Assembly: GCA_003259005.1 (NCBI GenBank)
Contig: QLII01000001.1
Location: 3,860,501 to 3,924,500, forward strand
Direction: 5' to 3'
DNA from: Spirosoma telluris
GTDB taxonomy: Bacteria > Bacteroidota > Bacteroidia > Cytophagales > Spirosomataceae
DNA length: 64,000 nucleotides
Shown: positions 1-9,938 of the stretch, piece after piece
How the letters are laid out: each line of letters begins with the position of its first letter
Position numbering within the stretch: the stretch's first letter is position 1
The notes under the pieces: model-generated
Seen by the model: only the letters and a program-made list of their open reading frames with translations
What the model was told of the DNA's origin: nothing
Databases searched by the model: none
Position numbers and translations under genes: made by a program

Positions 1-462
1 CGGGAGCCGATGCTGGCCCGCTGGCCGGGTAAAATAAAGGCTGGTCAGGTTACCAACCACGTATCGGTACAATATGATTTGCTGGCAACTCTGGCCGAAC
101 TGGTTGGTTATAAACAGCCATTCCTTACCGACGGCATTTCGTTTTTACCAACCTTGATGGGTCAGGAAACAGCTCAACAGCAACACCCGTTTCTCTACTG
201 GGAATATCCCGAAAAGGGCGGACAGTTAGCCATTCGGGTGGGGAATTGGAAAGCGGTGAAAACCAATGTGCGGAAAAATCGAACTGGTTCCTGGGAGTTG
301 TATGACTTAGGCAGTGATATAAGTGAGCATACGAATGTAGCCGCCCAACACCCTGATTTGCTTCGCCAATTCGATGCGATCGTTGCCCGCGAACATAGGC
401 CTACCCATGTTAATGACTGGGAAATTGTTACGCCAAAAACCGCTGTTGCAGCTACAAATTGA
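1..462 (+). CDS. Sulfatase, C-terminal part (5' end outside window)
   Basis: The reading frame is open from the first base, so the N-terminal catalytic half lies upstream of the window. The visible 153 codons match the C-terminal region of arylsulfatase-type enzymes: RWPGKIKAG near the start, a D-L-L-A-T-L-A-E-L segment, a WEYPEKGG stretch and RVGNWKAV followed by W-E-L-Y-D-L. Such enzymes hydrolyse sulfate esters on glycans in the periplasm or outside the cell. A second sulfatase follows on the same strand 87 bases later, so the two probably belong to one sulfated-glycan locus. The formylglycine site cannot be checked because it is outside the window. Confidence 0.85.
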   Translation, partial: REPMLARWPGKIKAGQVTNHVSVQYDLLATLAELVGYKQPFLTDGISFLPTLMGQETAQQQHPFLYWEYPEKGGQLAIRVGNWKAVKTNVRKNRTGSWELYDLGSDISEHTNVAAQHPDLLRQFDAIVAREHRPTHVNDWEIVTPKTAVAATN

Positions 463-481
463 GAGGCTATGTATTCAACCC

Positions 482-514
482 AACTTCCCGAAAGCTCAAA
501 GCTTTCGGGAAGTT
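482..514. terminator. Perfect 15-bp hairpin between the two sulfatases
   Basis: Positions 482-496 are exactly complementary to 500-514 with a three-base loop. The hairpin follows the stop codon of the first sulfatase by 20 bases and precedes the best ATG of the next gene. There is no T-tract, so it could be a terminator, an mRNA-stabilising stem or a processing site. Confidence 0.6.
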
Positions 515-548
515 AAACCAACAAGACACTACTTTAACATCAATTTCT

Positions 549-2008
549 ATGGTTCTTATGCCTAAACGTTTATCCCGTCTCATATTGAGTGTCTTTGTAT
601 TCATTGGCGTCGGTTTGCTTATCACAGCCTGGATTGAGAAACCAGCACCAACACCACCGCCCAACGTCGTCCTGTTTTTTATGGATGATATGGGCTATGG
701 CGATCTGTCTGTAACGGGGGCGCTTGATTACACCACGCCCAATCTGGATAAAATGGCGGCTGAAGGCACGCGCTTTTCCAACTTCCTGGCCGCTCAGGCC
801 GTTTGTAGCGCGTCGCGGGCCGCTCTCCTGACCGGTTGCTATCCAAACCGACTTGGTATTTCAGGGGCTTTAGGACCTAATTCGCCCATTGGCCTGAACC
901 CGAATGAAGAAACCCTGGCCGAGTTGCTGAAAGAACGTGGGTATGCTACAGGTATGTTTGGCAAATGGCACCTGGGTGATAACAAGAAGTTTCTTCCGTT
1001 GCAACAGGGCTTCGATGAATATTATGGTGTGCCCTATTCGCACGATATGTGGCCGTTACATCCTGCCCAGGCCCAGGCAAAATATCCTGCGCTTCGCTGG
1101 ATTGAGGGCAACGAACAGAAGGAGGAGATCAAGGATTTGGATGATGCGGCTAAAATTACCGGGAACATTACCGAGCGGGCGGTTTCGTTTATTCGGAATC
1201 ACAAGAAAAAGCCGTTCTTCCTGTATGTACCACATCCATTACCCCACGTACCACTGGCGGCTTCGGCCAGGTTTAAGGGGAAAAGTGCACGGGGTATTTT
1301 CGGCGATGTGCTGACGGAATTAGATTGGTCGGTCGGGCAGATTTTAGGGGAGTTGAAACAGCAGGGGATTGATAAAAATACCCTCGTTATTTTCATCAGC
1401 GACAATGGCCCCTGGCTGAATTACGGTGATCATGCTGGATCGACGGGTGGTTTCCGGGAAGGCAAAGGAACGTCGTTTGAAGGTGGTCATCGGGTACCCT
1501 GCCTGGTTCGCTGGCCGGGTGTTGTCCCGCGGGCCGGGTCAGCAACAAGTTACTGACGGCGCTGGATATTTTGCCAACAGTGGCGAAGCTCTGTGGCGCC
1601 CGATTACCCAAACAACAGATTGATGGCGTCGATTGGATTGCATTGCTGAAAGGGGATAACACCGTAACGCCCCGCGATAAATTTTACTACTACTACCGAC
1701 GAAACAGCCTGGAAGCCGTCCGCCAGGGCGAATGGAAACTGGTTTTTGCCCACCCCGGACGAACATACGAAGGATTCCTGCCGGGCCAGAACGGCAAACC
1801 CGGACCGAGTACAGAGACGCATGAATTTGCAACGGCCCTCTACGACCTCCGACGTGATCCCGGTGAGCGCTACGATGTTCGGGAGCAACACCCGGATATT
1901 GTTGCCAAACTGGAACAAATTGCCGAGGAAGCCCGCGCCGATCTGGGCGATGATTTACAGAAACGCACCGGGGCCAATGTTCGTGAGGTGGGGCGAGTGA
2001 GCCAGTGA
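549..2008 (+). CDS. Sulfatase, formylglycine type (one frameshift near 1529)
   Basis: Secreted or membrane-anchored sulfatase that would remove sulfate groups from glycans. The ATG at 549 is preferred because the longer frame runs back through the hairpin at 482-514 from a TTG. Residues 9-28 form a hydrophobic anchor or signal. Metal-site residues appear in FMDDMGYGD (about 45-53). The maturation motif C86-S-A-S-R-A-A-L-L-T-G matches the Cys-type sulfatase signature modified by an FGE enzyme. FGKWHLGD and ISDNGPW are further active-site motifs. The frame breaks at about 1529, where one G appears to be missing between CCCG and CGGG. Restoring it gives 486 aa, ending in a normal C-terminal subdomain with RQGEWKLVF. 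The break is probably a sequencing error, though a real mutation cannot be excluded. Confidence 0.88.
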
Positions 2009-2020
2009 GGAATCATAGAA

Positions 2021-2056
2021 AACTCCCGAGGCTTTACCAACTTAAGGCTTCGGGAG
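2021..2056. terminator. Bidirectional hairpin between convergent genes
   Basis: CTCCCGA at 2023-2029 pairs with TCGGGAG at 2050-2056 and the stem extends inward through G-U pairs. It lies between the sulfatase and the convergent HNH gene and contains the latter's stop codon, as expected for a shared terminator. Confidence 0.6.
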
Positions 2057-2873
2057 CTTGAATAAATAGATCATCAAGCGCCCTGTCAATTCGGGCAAGG
2101 TGTCTTTCTTTATGGTAACGTTGCATTTCTTTCCATACAGTCGGATGTCCTTTTTTCTGCAACTGTTCGATCATATTGTCTAACTGCGCTTGGGAACTGC
2201 CAGCATCACGAAGACGAACATATTGAAATAATCGGGCTTTATAATCACCATATGCGTGCTCTCTAGCCTCCCGCAAGGTTTCACGCGCGACTTCATTGAA
2301 TTGTAAGATCTCTTCAAAGGTGTATTTAGCACGCAGATAGTCTTTGGTTCCTTTCGGTTTTAGGATAACAAATTTGAACGAGCCTGGCGATAAGTCGAGG
2401 ATACAATAGTCCAGCGGATTTTCTACCCGTGGATTTATAAGTGCGGCCTCGCCAGCAGGTGGCTGTGTAGCTGCAGTTCCACGAGGTGGGTTAACTATCT
2501 GGAAAGCACCTGTATCATGCCTAAAAACGGCGAACTTATTATTCTTTGGGCCATTACAAGGGCCACAGGCATAGACGTAATTGTTCCAATCAAATACTTT
2601 TTCAGGGTACAGGTCTTTAGGATAGATGTGCTCAACTTCATCGGCAAATGAATCTTCGCAATAAACACACCGACGAGCGCCCGAGCACATCTTGGTCAAT
2701 GACTTTTTGACTTTGTCAAAAACATCATTTCCCTTTTTGTTCTTGTTACTGAAATTGGTTTTTGCTGAAGCTGACTTTGCCGCGAATCCAATCTGTTTGT
2801 CAATTTCTGCCTGAAACGTATTCAGCGAATCCAGAACATCCTGATCAGGCTGAACGTCGGGTAACTTAATCAT
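2034..2873 (-). CDS. ptuB: HNH endonuclease, PtuB-like (Septu-type defence)
   Basis: 279-aa protein with an HNH nuclease core built on two zinc-type CxxC pairs: C69-V-Y-C72, then E81-H82-I-Y-P, then C103-G-P-C106-N. This order (CxxC, DEVEHIYPK, CGPCN) is that of the TIGR02646-like HNH proteins that partner ATPases in Septu and retron-associated defence modules. The start codon overlaps the stop of the upstream ATPase gene by four bases (ATGA), implying translational coupling. The C-terminal half is charged and helical with no domain I recognise. The ptuB name rests on architecture and partner gene; a sub-variant is possible. Confidence 0.75.
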   Translation of the reverse strand: MIKLPDVQPDQDVLDSLNTFQAEIDKQIGFAAKSASAKTNFSNKNKKGNDVFDKVKKSLTKMCSGARRCVYCEDSFADEVEHIYPKDLYPEKVFDWNNYVYACGPCNGPKNNKFAVFRHDTGAFQIVNPPRGTAATQPPAGEAALINPRVENPLDYCILDLSPGSFKFVILKPKGTKDYLRAKYTFEEILQFNEVARETLREAREHAYGDYKARLFQYVRLRDAGSSQAQLDNMIEQLQKKGHPTVWKEMQRYHKERHLARIDRALDDLFIQAPEALSW

Positions 2874-4255
2874 CCTTCGGTGGGGAAAATGCTTCGGAGT
2901 TCATTTAGTTGCTGCTCTTCATCGGGTGAAATTTGGCCCATAATTGATTTAATATTGAGTTCTGCCAGTTCATTGAGTTTATCATTAGCCGACTCAGAAC
3001 GAGCAACGTTATCACCGAAAGCATTAGTACCATAGGCATCCAGTACATTGCCGAAGACTAAGCGTTTTTTCTCATTTCCTGTTATTTCCTGAGCTACTTC
3101 ACCACTACCTGGTGCCGGTAACCGCCAGATTGAGCCTTTCTCTGCCGCCCGACAAACAAGCGGGCTATGTGTCGTGACAATAAATTGAATATTAGGGAAG
3201 TATTTCGTAAACCATTGACCAATGTCCGTTTGCCAGGTTGGGTGTAAATGGGCATCAACTTCATCGATTAAGACCACGCCGGGAAGGTCGATAATCATTT
3301 TGTTTTGATCAATTTGACTAAACACAGATTTGTGTCCGTAAAATGTGATTAATTGTCTAATCAATTCAAAAGTCATGCTCAAGATTGACCTGTAACCATC
3401 ACTCATTTGTGTTGCAGAAATTTGATTTTCGTTCGCATCCTTAAATGTTACCTGATTAGGACTTACCTGATTTATAGTGGTATTATGCGGAAGTAGTTTC
3501 GCTCCATTAATGAATTTCACTATACTCTTTAAAACTTCACCTTCTAAGTTGTTTTTGCGTTTGTTGATTTGGTTGTCAGAGTCTTTTATATGGAGATCTC
3601 GCAAATATGTTAACGCTTCACTAAGAGCTACATCTTCTCCAAAAACAGATAAATGTGCCCCAAGACGTGGATTTGTTTTATACAGCCCTTCTTTATCCAA
3701 GTTACCTCCAGTGAACCTTCTAAAAGGCCCATAAGCAGCAGAAAACCAAGCCCCTTTTCTCAAATCAAGTGAAAAAGTTTCGGTTTGCGAATTGCGCTTA
3801 AATACAGTTCTATTGCGAGTGATTATTTCGTCAAGAGTCGTATAACCTACTCCTAAGAATTTTAAATTAAAAATATTGGAATTTAAGTCTTCCTCATTGT
3901 AAACGTCGTCTGATGGGCTAGGCTCAAAATGGTCAACAAAACTGACTTTATTTATTAGAAAATTTTCTTCTCGCTTAGGTGATTCGTCAAAATCATATTC
4001 CGGATTTTTTGCTATTCCTACGGTTATTTGACCACTTTTTTTGCCCTTGCTTAGCCAGTTCTCCCAATCTTCTCGTGTGGCTAGAATATCTTGCTGATCA
4101 AGAACAGTTAGCGCCACTGATCGAACAATCGTAGATTTCCCTGATCCGTTATCACCAATCAGCACGTGCCAACCAGCTTCCTTACCCTCCGGGAAAGTCA
4201 TCTGGAAGTGCTCGATGGAGCGAATGTTATTGATTTCGATGCGTCGGATATACAT
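2870..4255 (-). CDS. ptuA: AAA/ABC-type ATPase, PtuA-like (Septu-type defence)
   Basis: 461-aa SMC/RecF-like ATPase. Walker A is G34-D-N-G-S-G-K-S-T42, the signature-like segment is M284-S-D-G-Y-R-S-I-L292, Walker B is V-V-L-I-D-E-V-D-A-H-L-H-P at about 327-339, and the H-loop is T361-T-H-S-P. These belong to the AAA_15/AAA_21-type defence ATPases. In Septu, PtuA assembles with the HNH protein PtuB and controls its nuclease activity during phage infection. The central part of the gene is visibly more A+T-rich than the flanking sulfatase and SusC genes, consistent with acquisition by transfer. OLD-family ATPases look similar but carry a Toprim nuclease, which is absent here. Confidence 0.75.
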   Translation of the reverse strand: MYIRRIEINNIRSIEHFQMTFPEGKEAGWHVLIGDNGSGKSTIVRSVALTVLDQQDILATREDWENWLSKGKKSGQITVGIAKNPEYDFDESPKREENFLINKVSFVDHFEPSPSDDVYNEEDLNSNIFNLKFLGVGYTTLDEIITRNRTVFKRNSQTETFSLDLRKGAWFSAAYGPFRRFTGGNLDKEGLYKTNPRLGAHLSVFGEDVALSEALTYLRDLHIKDSDNQINKRKNNLEGEVLKSIVKFINGAKLLPHNTTINQVSPNQVTFKDANENQISATQMSDGYRSILSMTFELIRQLITFYGHKSVFSQIDQNKMIIDLPGVVLIDEVDAHLHPTWQTDIGQWFTKYFPNIQFIVTTHSPLVCRAAEKGSIWRLPAPGSGEVAQEITGNEKKRLVFGNVLDAYGTNAFGDNVARSESANDKLNELAELNIKSIMGQISPDEEQQLNELRSIFPTEG

Positions 4256-4436
4256 AGTGGGTAAAATTAAGAAAAGTCAGCGCAAGACGGTTATATCTAT
4301 TGGGAATAGCAAGGGCTGAGCCAATGATGATACGAATGTAGATATGAAACCAGCCTCTGGCCACCAAAATTAATAAGCCGAAAATTTTGAAGTATTTAGA
4401 GATTTAGTACAACTTTGCTAATAAACCATTTTCAGA

Positions 4437-5012
4437 ATGTCCCTGAACCTATTAACCGACAATGAATTGTTGGCCCTGCTCCGAGACGACGACGAGCAGG
4501 CGTTCAGGGAGTTATATGACCGATACTGGTATAAAATGTATGTGATTGCGCATCGTAAACTTCGGAGAAAAGAAGTGGCTGAAGAGCTGGCGCAGGAGCT
4601 TTTTGTGATGATCTGGCAGAAGCGGGAATCTCTGCGTGTGATCAATTTACAGGCGTTTTTAGGGGTGTCACTCAAGAATCTGATGATCGACTACATCCGC
4701 CGAAACATCCAGGAGGAGCATTATCTCGATCAACTCCAGCAGTTTTTTCCAGCCGAAACCTTTGCCACCATGGAGGCCGTGCAGTTGAATGAACTCTCCG
4801 AAGCGATTCAGAATACGCTGGCTAAACTCCCCGAAAAAACCCGCGAAATCTTCATCCTCAATCGGTTTGAACACCTTACCATTCGGGAGATTGCCCAGCG
4901 ACTGAACCTGTCCGAAAAAACAATCGAATACCACCTCTCCCGGTCAACCACCTTCCTGCGCCAGAATCTGCGTGATTTCATGACCGTATGGGTTCTGTTT
5001 TTACTCTCCTAA
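4437..5012 (+). CDS. ECF RNA polymerase sigma factor (Bacteroides expansion type)
   Basis: 191-aa ECF sigma factor. The N-terminal region 2 has D-E-Q-A-F-R-E-L-Y-D-R-Y-W and E-L-A-Q-E-L-F-V-M-I-W. Region 4 has L-P-E-K-T-R-E-I-F and the helix-turn-helix T-I-R-E-I-A-Q-R-L-N-L-S-E-K-T-I-E-Y-H-L. A hydrophobic tail (V-W-V-L-F-L-L-S) ends the protein. The neighbouring FecR gene, 199 bases downstream, is its likely membrane anti-sigma factor, and the STN-SusC beyond would supply the signal. Its region 4 closely resembles the truncated remnant at 32018-32263. Confidence 0.92.
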   Translation: MSLNLLTDNELLALLRDDDEQAFRELYDRYWYKMYVIAHRKLRRKEVAEELAQELFVMIWQKRESLRVINLQAFLGVSLKNLMIDYIRRNIQEEHYLDQLQQFFPAETFATMEAVQLNELSEAIQNTLAKLPEKTREIFILNRFEHLTIREIAQRLNLSEKTIEYHLSRSTTFLRQNLRDFMTVWVLFLLS

Positions 5013-5070
5013 TAATGGGCGCGCACGGGCGGACCGGCTATTTTTATGATTGTTAAGATTAAATCGTACC

Positions 5071-5103
5071 TAATCATAAGCATTATAAAAATCTGTGTTC
5101 TAT
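5071..5103. repeat. Dispersed intergenic motif (TAATCAT...AAATCTGTGTTCTAT)
   Basis: The segment contains TAATCATAAG followed by ATAAAAATCTGTGTTCTAT. Close relatives occur at 21822-21845 and 42570-42596, all in intergenic DNA. Its function is unknown. Confidence 0.45.
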
Positions 5104-5211
5104 TCAAAATGAAAAAAAATCTAAAAAAAGCCTGATTGGTCTTAGGGAATTTTCAGAGTTGTTCGTCTATACCTTTTGTTAGACCGCCGATACGGACAAA
5201 CGACTCAACGA

Positions 5212-6237
5212 ATGGATGGCACTAAATACCAGGAATTACTCGCTAAATACCTCAACGGTGAGTGCACCGATGAGGAAAGAGCCTTGCTTGATCAATGGTA
5301 TGATTCACTGGATTCTGAAATTACACTGCCGTCTACCGATATAGAGAAGAAGCAGCTTCTAGCTAAAAACTGGCAGTTACTGACCGCTCGAACGGTAAAC
5401 ACAACGCCTGTCAAACGCATCCGATTCAGACCCTATTGGATAGCCGCTGCGACCGTGGTATTGCTAAGTGGATTGAGTTGGTTCTTCGTCAATCAATCAG
5501 TCCTTGAACTACCCGCGATAAGCGAGCAGGTGTCAAAAACACAGTTGTCGTTTACAGAACGGATCAATACATCGGACGTCCCTGAGCGGGTCGTATTAAG
5601 TGACCGCAGTGTGGTTACCCTGCAACCCGGCAGCAAACTTCGGTATCCAATTACGTTCGCAAGTAACCAGCGGGAAGTAACCCTGGTGGGTGAAGCTTTT
5701 TTTGAGGTGCAGAAGAATCCGAATAAACCCTTTCTGGTCTACTCGCATGACCTGATCACGAAAGTTCTGGGTACCAGTTTTCGTATTAAAGCCTGCCCAA
5801 CAGATCGGAACGTAACGGTAGCCGTGCGAACAGGACGTGTATCCGTCTATTCTCCTAAATTGGCAACGCAGGCTAAATCAAAATCTGACCCCGAAACCAT
5901 TGGTGTGGTACTGACCCCAAATCAGCAGGTAACGTATCTGGGGCAGGAACATCGGTTGGTGAAGACGCTTGTCGAAAACCCCATTGTCCTGATTCCAGAA
6001 GTGGAACTAGCCTCTTTTACGTTTCAGAATGCGCCGGTCTCCAAAATCATGGCGGCTATTGAGAAAACCTACGGTGTTGATGTGGTCTATGATGAAGAAG
6101 TAATGGCTAATTGCTTTATAACGACCTCGTTAGATCAGGAGAATCTGTACGACAAATTAACTATTATCTGTAAGCTATTAGGGGCCACGTATAAGGTCAT
6201 CGATGCGCAGATTGTCATTACCGGATCAGGATGTTAA
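5212..6237 (+). CDS. FecR-family anti-sigma factor with DUF4974
   Basis: 341-aa inner-membrane anti-sigma factor. The ATG at 5212 is chosen over an upstream TTG. Residues 1-60 form the cytoplasmic sigma-binding domain (K-Y-L-N-G-E-C-T-D-E-E). One transmembrane helix lies at about 74-93 (Y-W-I-A-A-A-T-V-V-L-L-S-G-L). The periplasmic FecR domain follows (L-S-D-R-S-V-V-T-L-Q-P-G-S-K-L). A C-terminal DUF4974 domain (about 262-335) would contact the STN domain of the SusC encoded downstream. Together the three genes form a trans-envelope signalling cascade that senses substrate at the outer membrane and frees the sigma factor. Confidence 0.92.
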   Translation: MDGTKYQELLAKYLNGECTDEERALLDQWYDSLDSEITLPSTDIEKKQLLAKNWQLLTARTVNTTPVKRIRFRPYWIAAATVVLLSGLSWFFVNQSVLELPAISEQVSKTQLSFTERINTSDVPERVVLSDRSVVTLQPGSKLRYPITFASNQREVTLVGEAFFEVQKNPNKPFLVYSHDLITKVLGTSFRIKACPTDRNVTVAVRTGRVSVYSPKLATQAKSKSDPETIGVVLTPNQQVTYLGQEHRLVKTLVENPIVLIPEVELASFTFQNAPVSKIMAAIEKTYGVDVVYDEEVMANCFITTSLDQENLYDKLTIICKLLGATYKVIDAQIVITGSGC

Positions 6238-6254
6238 GCAATTTGGCAGAATTG

Positions 6255-6343
6255 GATTCTATTGAGTCTTTAGATTCTGTCGATTCTACCCATCAACATT
6301 AACGATCTATCTGTACAATAGAATCAAAACAATTCATAGACTC
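6255..6343. repeat. 9-base-period GATTCT repeat with decayed inverted arm
   Basis: GATTCT or GAGTCT starts at 6255, 6264, 6273 and 6282, an exact nine-base period. A weaker inverted arm (AGAATC at 6320, AGACTC at 6338) follows. It is a diverged copy of the near-perfect hairpin at 32523-32598, with a third single-arm copy at 27749-27775. Confidence 0.6.
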
Positions 6344-6394
6344 TAATTGACTAATCTGTATGAGGAGAAACTAAACCGACGCTATAAAAAAGAA

Positions 6395-6424
6395 GGTCGG
6401 CGATGGGTCCAAGCATCGCCGACC
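6395..6424. terminator. 11-bp hairpin between fecR and susC
   Basis: GGTCGGCGATG at 6395-6405 pairs perfectly with CATCGCCGACC at 6414-6424 around an eight-base loop. It is preceded by TATAAAAAAG. A hairpin of different sequence but with the same ATAAAAAAG lead lies at the same place in the second sigma/FecR/SusC locus (34690-34714). It probably ends or attenuates the fecR transcript ahead of susC. Confidence 0.6.
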
Positions 6425-6524
6425 GGATAAGCCCCATTTCGGTTCGTATTCCGTTGCATCCTCGTCAGATGTGTAGGGCTCGTTTGTCTTTGTCTAAATC
6501 CTGTAAACAAAAACGATCAAAGGT

Positions 6525-9500
6525 ATGAAATTACCTCGACTTAGTCACGACTACGCGCGTACCCTTATGCGTATTACTATTGCCCAACTGCTGTGTACGG
6601 TTCTGTTCCTGAACATGACCTACGCCCGAACAGTCGAAGCCCAGGCTTTATTGGAGCAGTCCATTAGCTTATCCGTTGAGGATAAGGAGATTCGCCTTGT
6701 TTTGTCAAAAATTGAAAAAGCTGCCAGGGTTACGTTTTCCTATATACCACAGCAGATTCAGGCCGATCGGAAGGTGTCGATAAACATCTCAAATCAGCGT
6801 CTGTCCACAGTGCTGGATCAGCTGTTCAAGAGCACATCCATAACCTACGAAGTGGTCGGCAAAAAGCAGATTCTACTTAGCATTCGTCCGCCTTTTCAAC
6901 CAACCACACCGAATTCGTTACCTCAACATGCTCAGCTTATAACTGAACCCGCAGTCGACAGAACCATTACGGGTGTTGTCAACAGCGAAAAAGGCGAAGG
7001 GCTTCCCGGGTTAGTGTGGTTATCAAAAGTTCTACACGTGGCACGGTGACCGATACCGAGGGAGGGTTTAAACTGAGTATCCCGATGAAGAGGTTACGCT
7101 GGTTTTTTCATTTGTGGGGTATATGAGCCAGGAAGTGGCTATCGGTAAGCGTACAAGCATTGCTATACAATTGCTTCCTGATCAGAAAAATCTCAACGAA
7201 GTGGTGGTCGTTGGATATGGTACGCAGCAAAAAGAGGACATCACCGGTGCCATTGCCATTGCGTCGGCCAAAGAGTTAAAAGATCCGCCCGTAGCGCAGG
7301 TTGCTCAAATGTTACAGGGCAAGCTGGTGGGCGTGCGCATTGACCAGGTAAGCGGACGGCCCGGCGAGGGGATGAATATCAAAGTTCGGGGCTCGGTGTC
7401 GATCACGGCTGGTGCTAACCCGCTGTATGTAGTCGATGGGATGCCCATTACCGGCGATATCAATACGATCAATCCGGCCGAAATTGAAAGCATCAGTGTA
7501 TTGAAAGATGCGGCATCATCGTCGCTCTACGGATCGCGGGCGGGTAATGGAGTCGTCTTGATTCAAACGAAACAGGCGAAAGCGGGCAAAACGCAAATCG
7601 ACTTTAGTTCCTATTACGGCTTTGAAAAGATCCCCGACGCCCGGAAACTGAAAATGATGAACGCAGAGGAATACGCCCAGTTTCAGAAAGAAATTGCGGA
7701 ATCGAACGGTAGAGCCGTGAATCCGGCTTTCCAAAATCCGGCCCAATACGCTGGAAAAGGAACCAACTGGTTTGATGTGGTCACCCGAACCGGTGCGGTT
7801 CAGAGTTATAATCTTAGCCTCCGTTCCGGCACTAAAAACTTTCTTACCTCCGTTACCGGTGGCTATTTTAAAGAAGATGGTGTTGTGATTGGGACGGGTT
7901 TTCAACGGCTTTCCCTTCGTATAAATACCCTGTTCACGCCCAGCGATAAAATCACTGTTGGCTTCAATCTGGCTCCCAATTATGCCTATAACACCAATTT
8001 TGCGACCGATGGGGGCCGTATGGTACCGAAAATATTATTTCAGGGGCGCTGGCAACGAGCCCACTGGCCAGCCCTTATAATGCCGATGGGAGTCTGGCGT
8101 TGACGGCTTCGGACCCGGCCTCTTTTGGCAACCCAAACTGGCTACGCGTGGCGCAGGAAAAAGTGTATAAGAACAAAACGTATGGCCTGCTTTCTAATGC
8201 TTACGTTGAATACGAAATCATCAAGGGCTTAAAGGCCAAGACAACGGCCAATGTTCAGCTGAGTAACAACAACATATTCCAGTTTAACCCATCTACCATT
8301 GGCGTTTTGTTCACCCCACCACCCCGCATTCCGAGTGGCTCCGATAATACGACCCGGATGTACAACTGGGTGAACGAAAACTCACTGACGTATCAGAAGG
8401 AATTTAACGGGCATAGCCTTGACGCGCTAGTCGATTTCACCGCCCAGCAGTTTCGCAGCGAGAACAACCTTATTACGGCCACCAATTACACCGATGATAA
8501 GGTGCAGGCCGTTAGTGCCGCCGGCGAACCGTCGTTACCAGCGACGTACAGAAATGGGCCTTGCTGTCGTTTCTGGCTCGTCTGAACTACAACTACAAAA
8601 GTAAATACCTCTTCACAGCTTCTGTTCGTCGCGATGGTTCGTCGCGTTTTGGCCCCAACAATCGCTGGGGTAATTTCCCGTCGGCTTCGGTGGGCTGGAT
8701 TGTTTCGAAAGAGGATTTCTGGCGCGTAACGCCTGTTTCATTTTTAAAGCTGCGGGCTAGCTACGGCATCACCGGTAATTTTGAAATCGGCAATTACTCC
8801 TTCCGATCGACGGTTGGTCCGGTTTATTACGACTTCGGAAATACGCTTTTTCAGGGTAGAGCGGCCAATAACCTAGGCGATAATAACCTGGGCTGGGAGC
8901 GAAAAAAGCAGTTTAACATCGGTGCCGATGTCTACCTGCTGAATGATCGGATTCAACTGACGTATAACTATTACCGTACAACGTCCAGCGACCTGCTCTA
9001 TAACGTCTCGGTTCCCGTGTCGTCGGGGTTTAGCAGTATTCAAACCAACATTGGCGAGCTGAAATTCTGGGGGCATGAGATTGGCCTTAGCACGACAAAT
9101 ATCCGCAACAACCGGTTCACCTGGATGACCACTCTCAATCTGTCTTTCGACCGAAATCGGGTAGAAAAACTATCGACCGAGAAAACTAATGCGATCTACC
9201 AGGGCATGGTCAATTACGGGTTCTATAGTCATATATCGCAGGTCGGTTCGCCCGTTGGGTTGTTTTACGGAGCCGTTTGGGATGGCGTTTATAAGAATCA
9301 GCAGGATTTCGACAATTCGCCCAAATACGCTGACTCGCAGGTTGGAACCATCAAGTTTAAAGATTTGAATGGTGATGGTAAGATCACGTTTCCAGAAGAT
9401 TATACCACAACCGGAACGCCCTGGCCTAAATATATCTTTGGCCTCACAAATCAGCTCAACTACCGAAATTTTGATCTGGGCCTGACGATTACGGGGAATT

Positions 9501-9925
9501 ATGGAAACCAGATTCTGGCGCACTACGAAAACTGGCTGACCAATCTCGATGGCCCTTTCAATGTGCTGGAAGAAGTAAAAGACCGCTGGAAATCACCCAC
9601 CGATCCCGGCGCTGGCAAATATGGCAGTGTGCAGCAGGGAACTACTTATCTGGAACGCGACCGATGGAGTACCCGATACCTTAAAGACGGAAGCTTCCTG
9701 TCGTTTAAGAACATTACCCTGGGCTATACCCTTCCGCTCAACGTAAAAACCATCCGAAGCCTGCGTGTATACAGTAGCATTCAGAATGCCGGGCTCATCA
9801 CTAAATATCCGGGAAATCCGGAAGTGAACACGCGGAATGCAGCCAGCGGCAGTTCGCCGGGTGTCGATGAAGGATCGTATCCCGTTCCCCGCACGGTCAG
9901 TTTCGGAGTAAATATCGGTTTCTAA
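6525..9925 (+). CDS. SusC/RagA TonB-dependent receptor with STN domain (four frameshifts)
   Basis: Outer-membrane importer for glycans. In order: signal peptide; STN domain (about residues 45-115, containing V-T-F-S-Y and K-V-S-I-N); carboxypeptidase-like domain (I-T-G-V-V-N-S-E-K-G-E-G-L-P-G); TonB-plug with V-V-V-G-Y-G-T and L-Y-V-V-D-G-M-P-I; and a long beta-barrel ending in F-G-V-N-I-G-F. The STN domain marks it as the signalling type that works with the FecR and sigma genes upstream. The frame is lost near 7010, 7083, 8014 and 8529, each explained by one missing base in a short run. Restoring them gives 1134 aa, a normal length. SusD follows after 13 bases. Confidence 0.9.
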
Positions 9926-9938
9926 AAAAGAACTCGTC

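Noticed and set aside
6525..9925. Programmed frameshifting or phase variation in the SusC genes
   Set aside because: Breaks occur in many unrelated genes, including hemE, nuoN and tamB, at different short runs, always as losses. A general base-calling cause explains them better.
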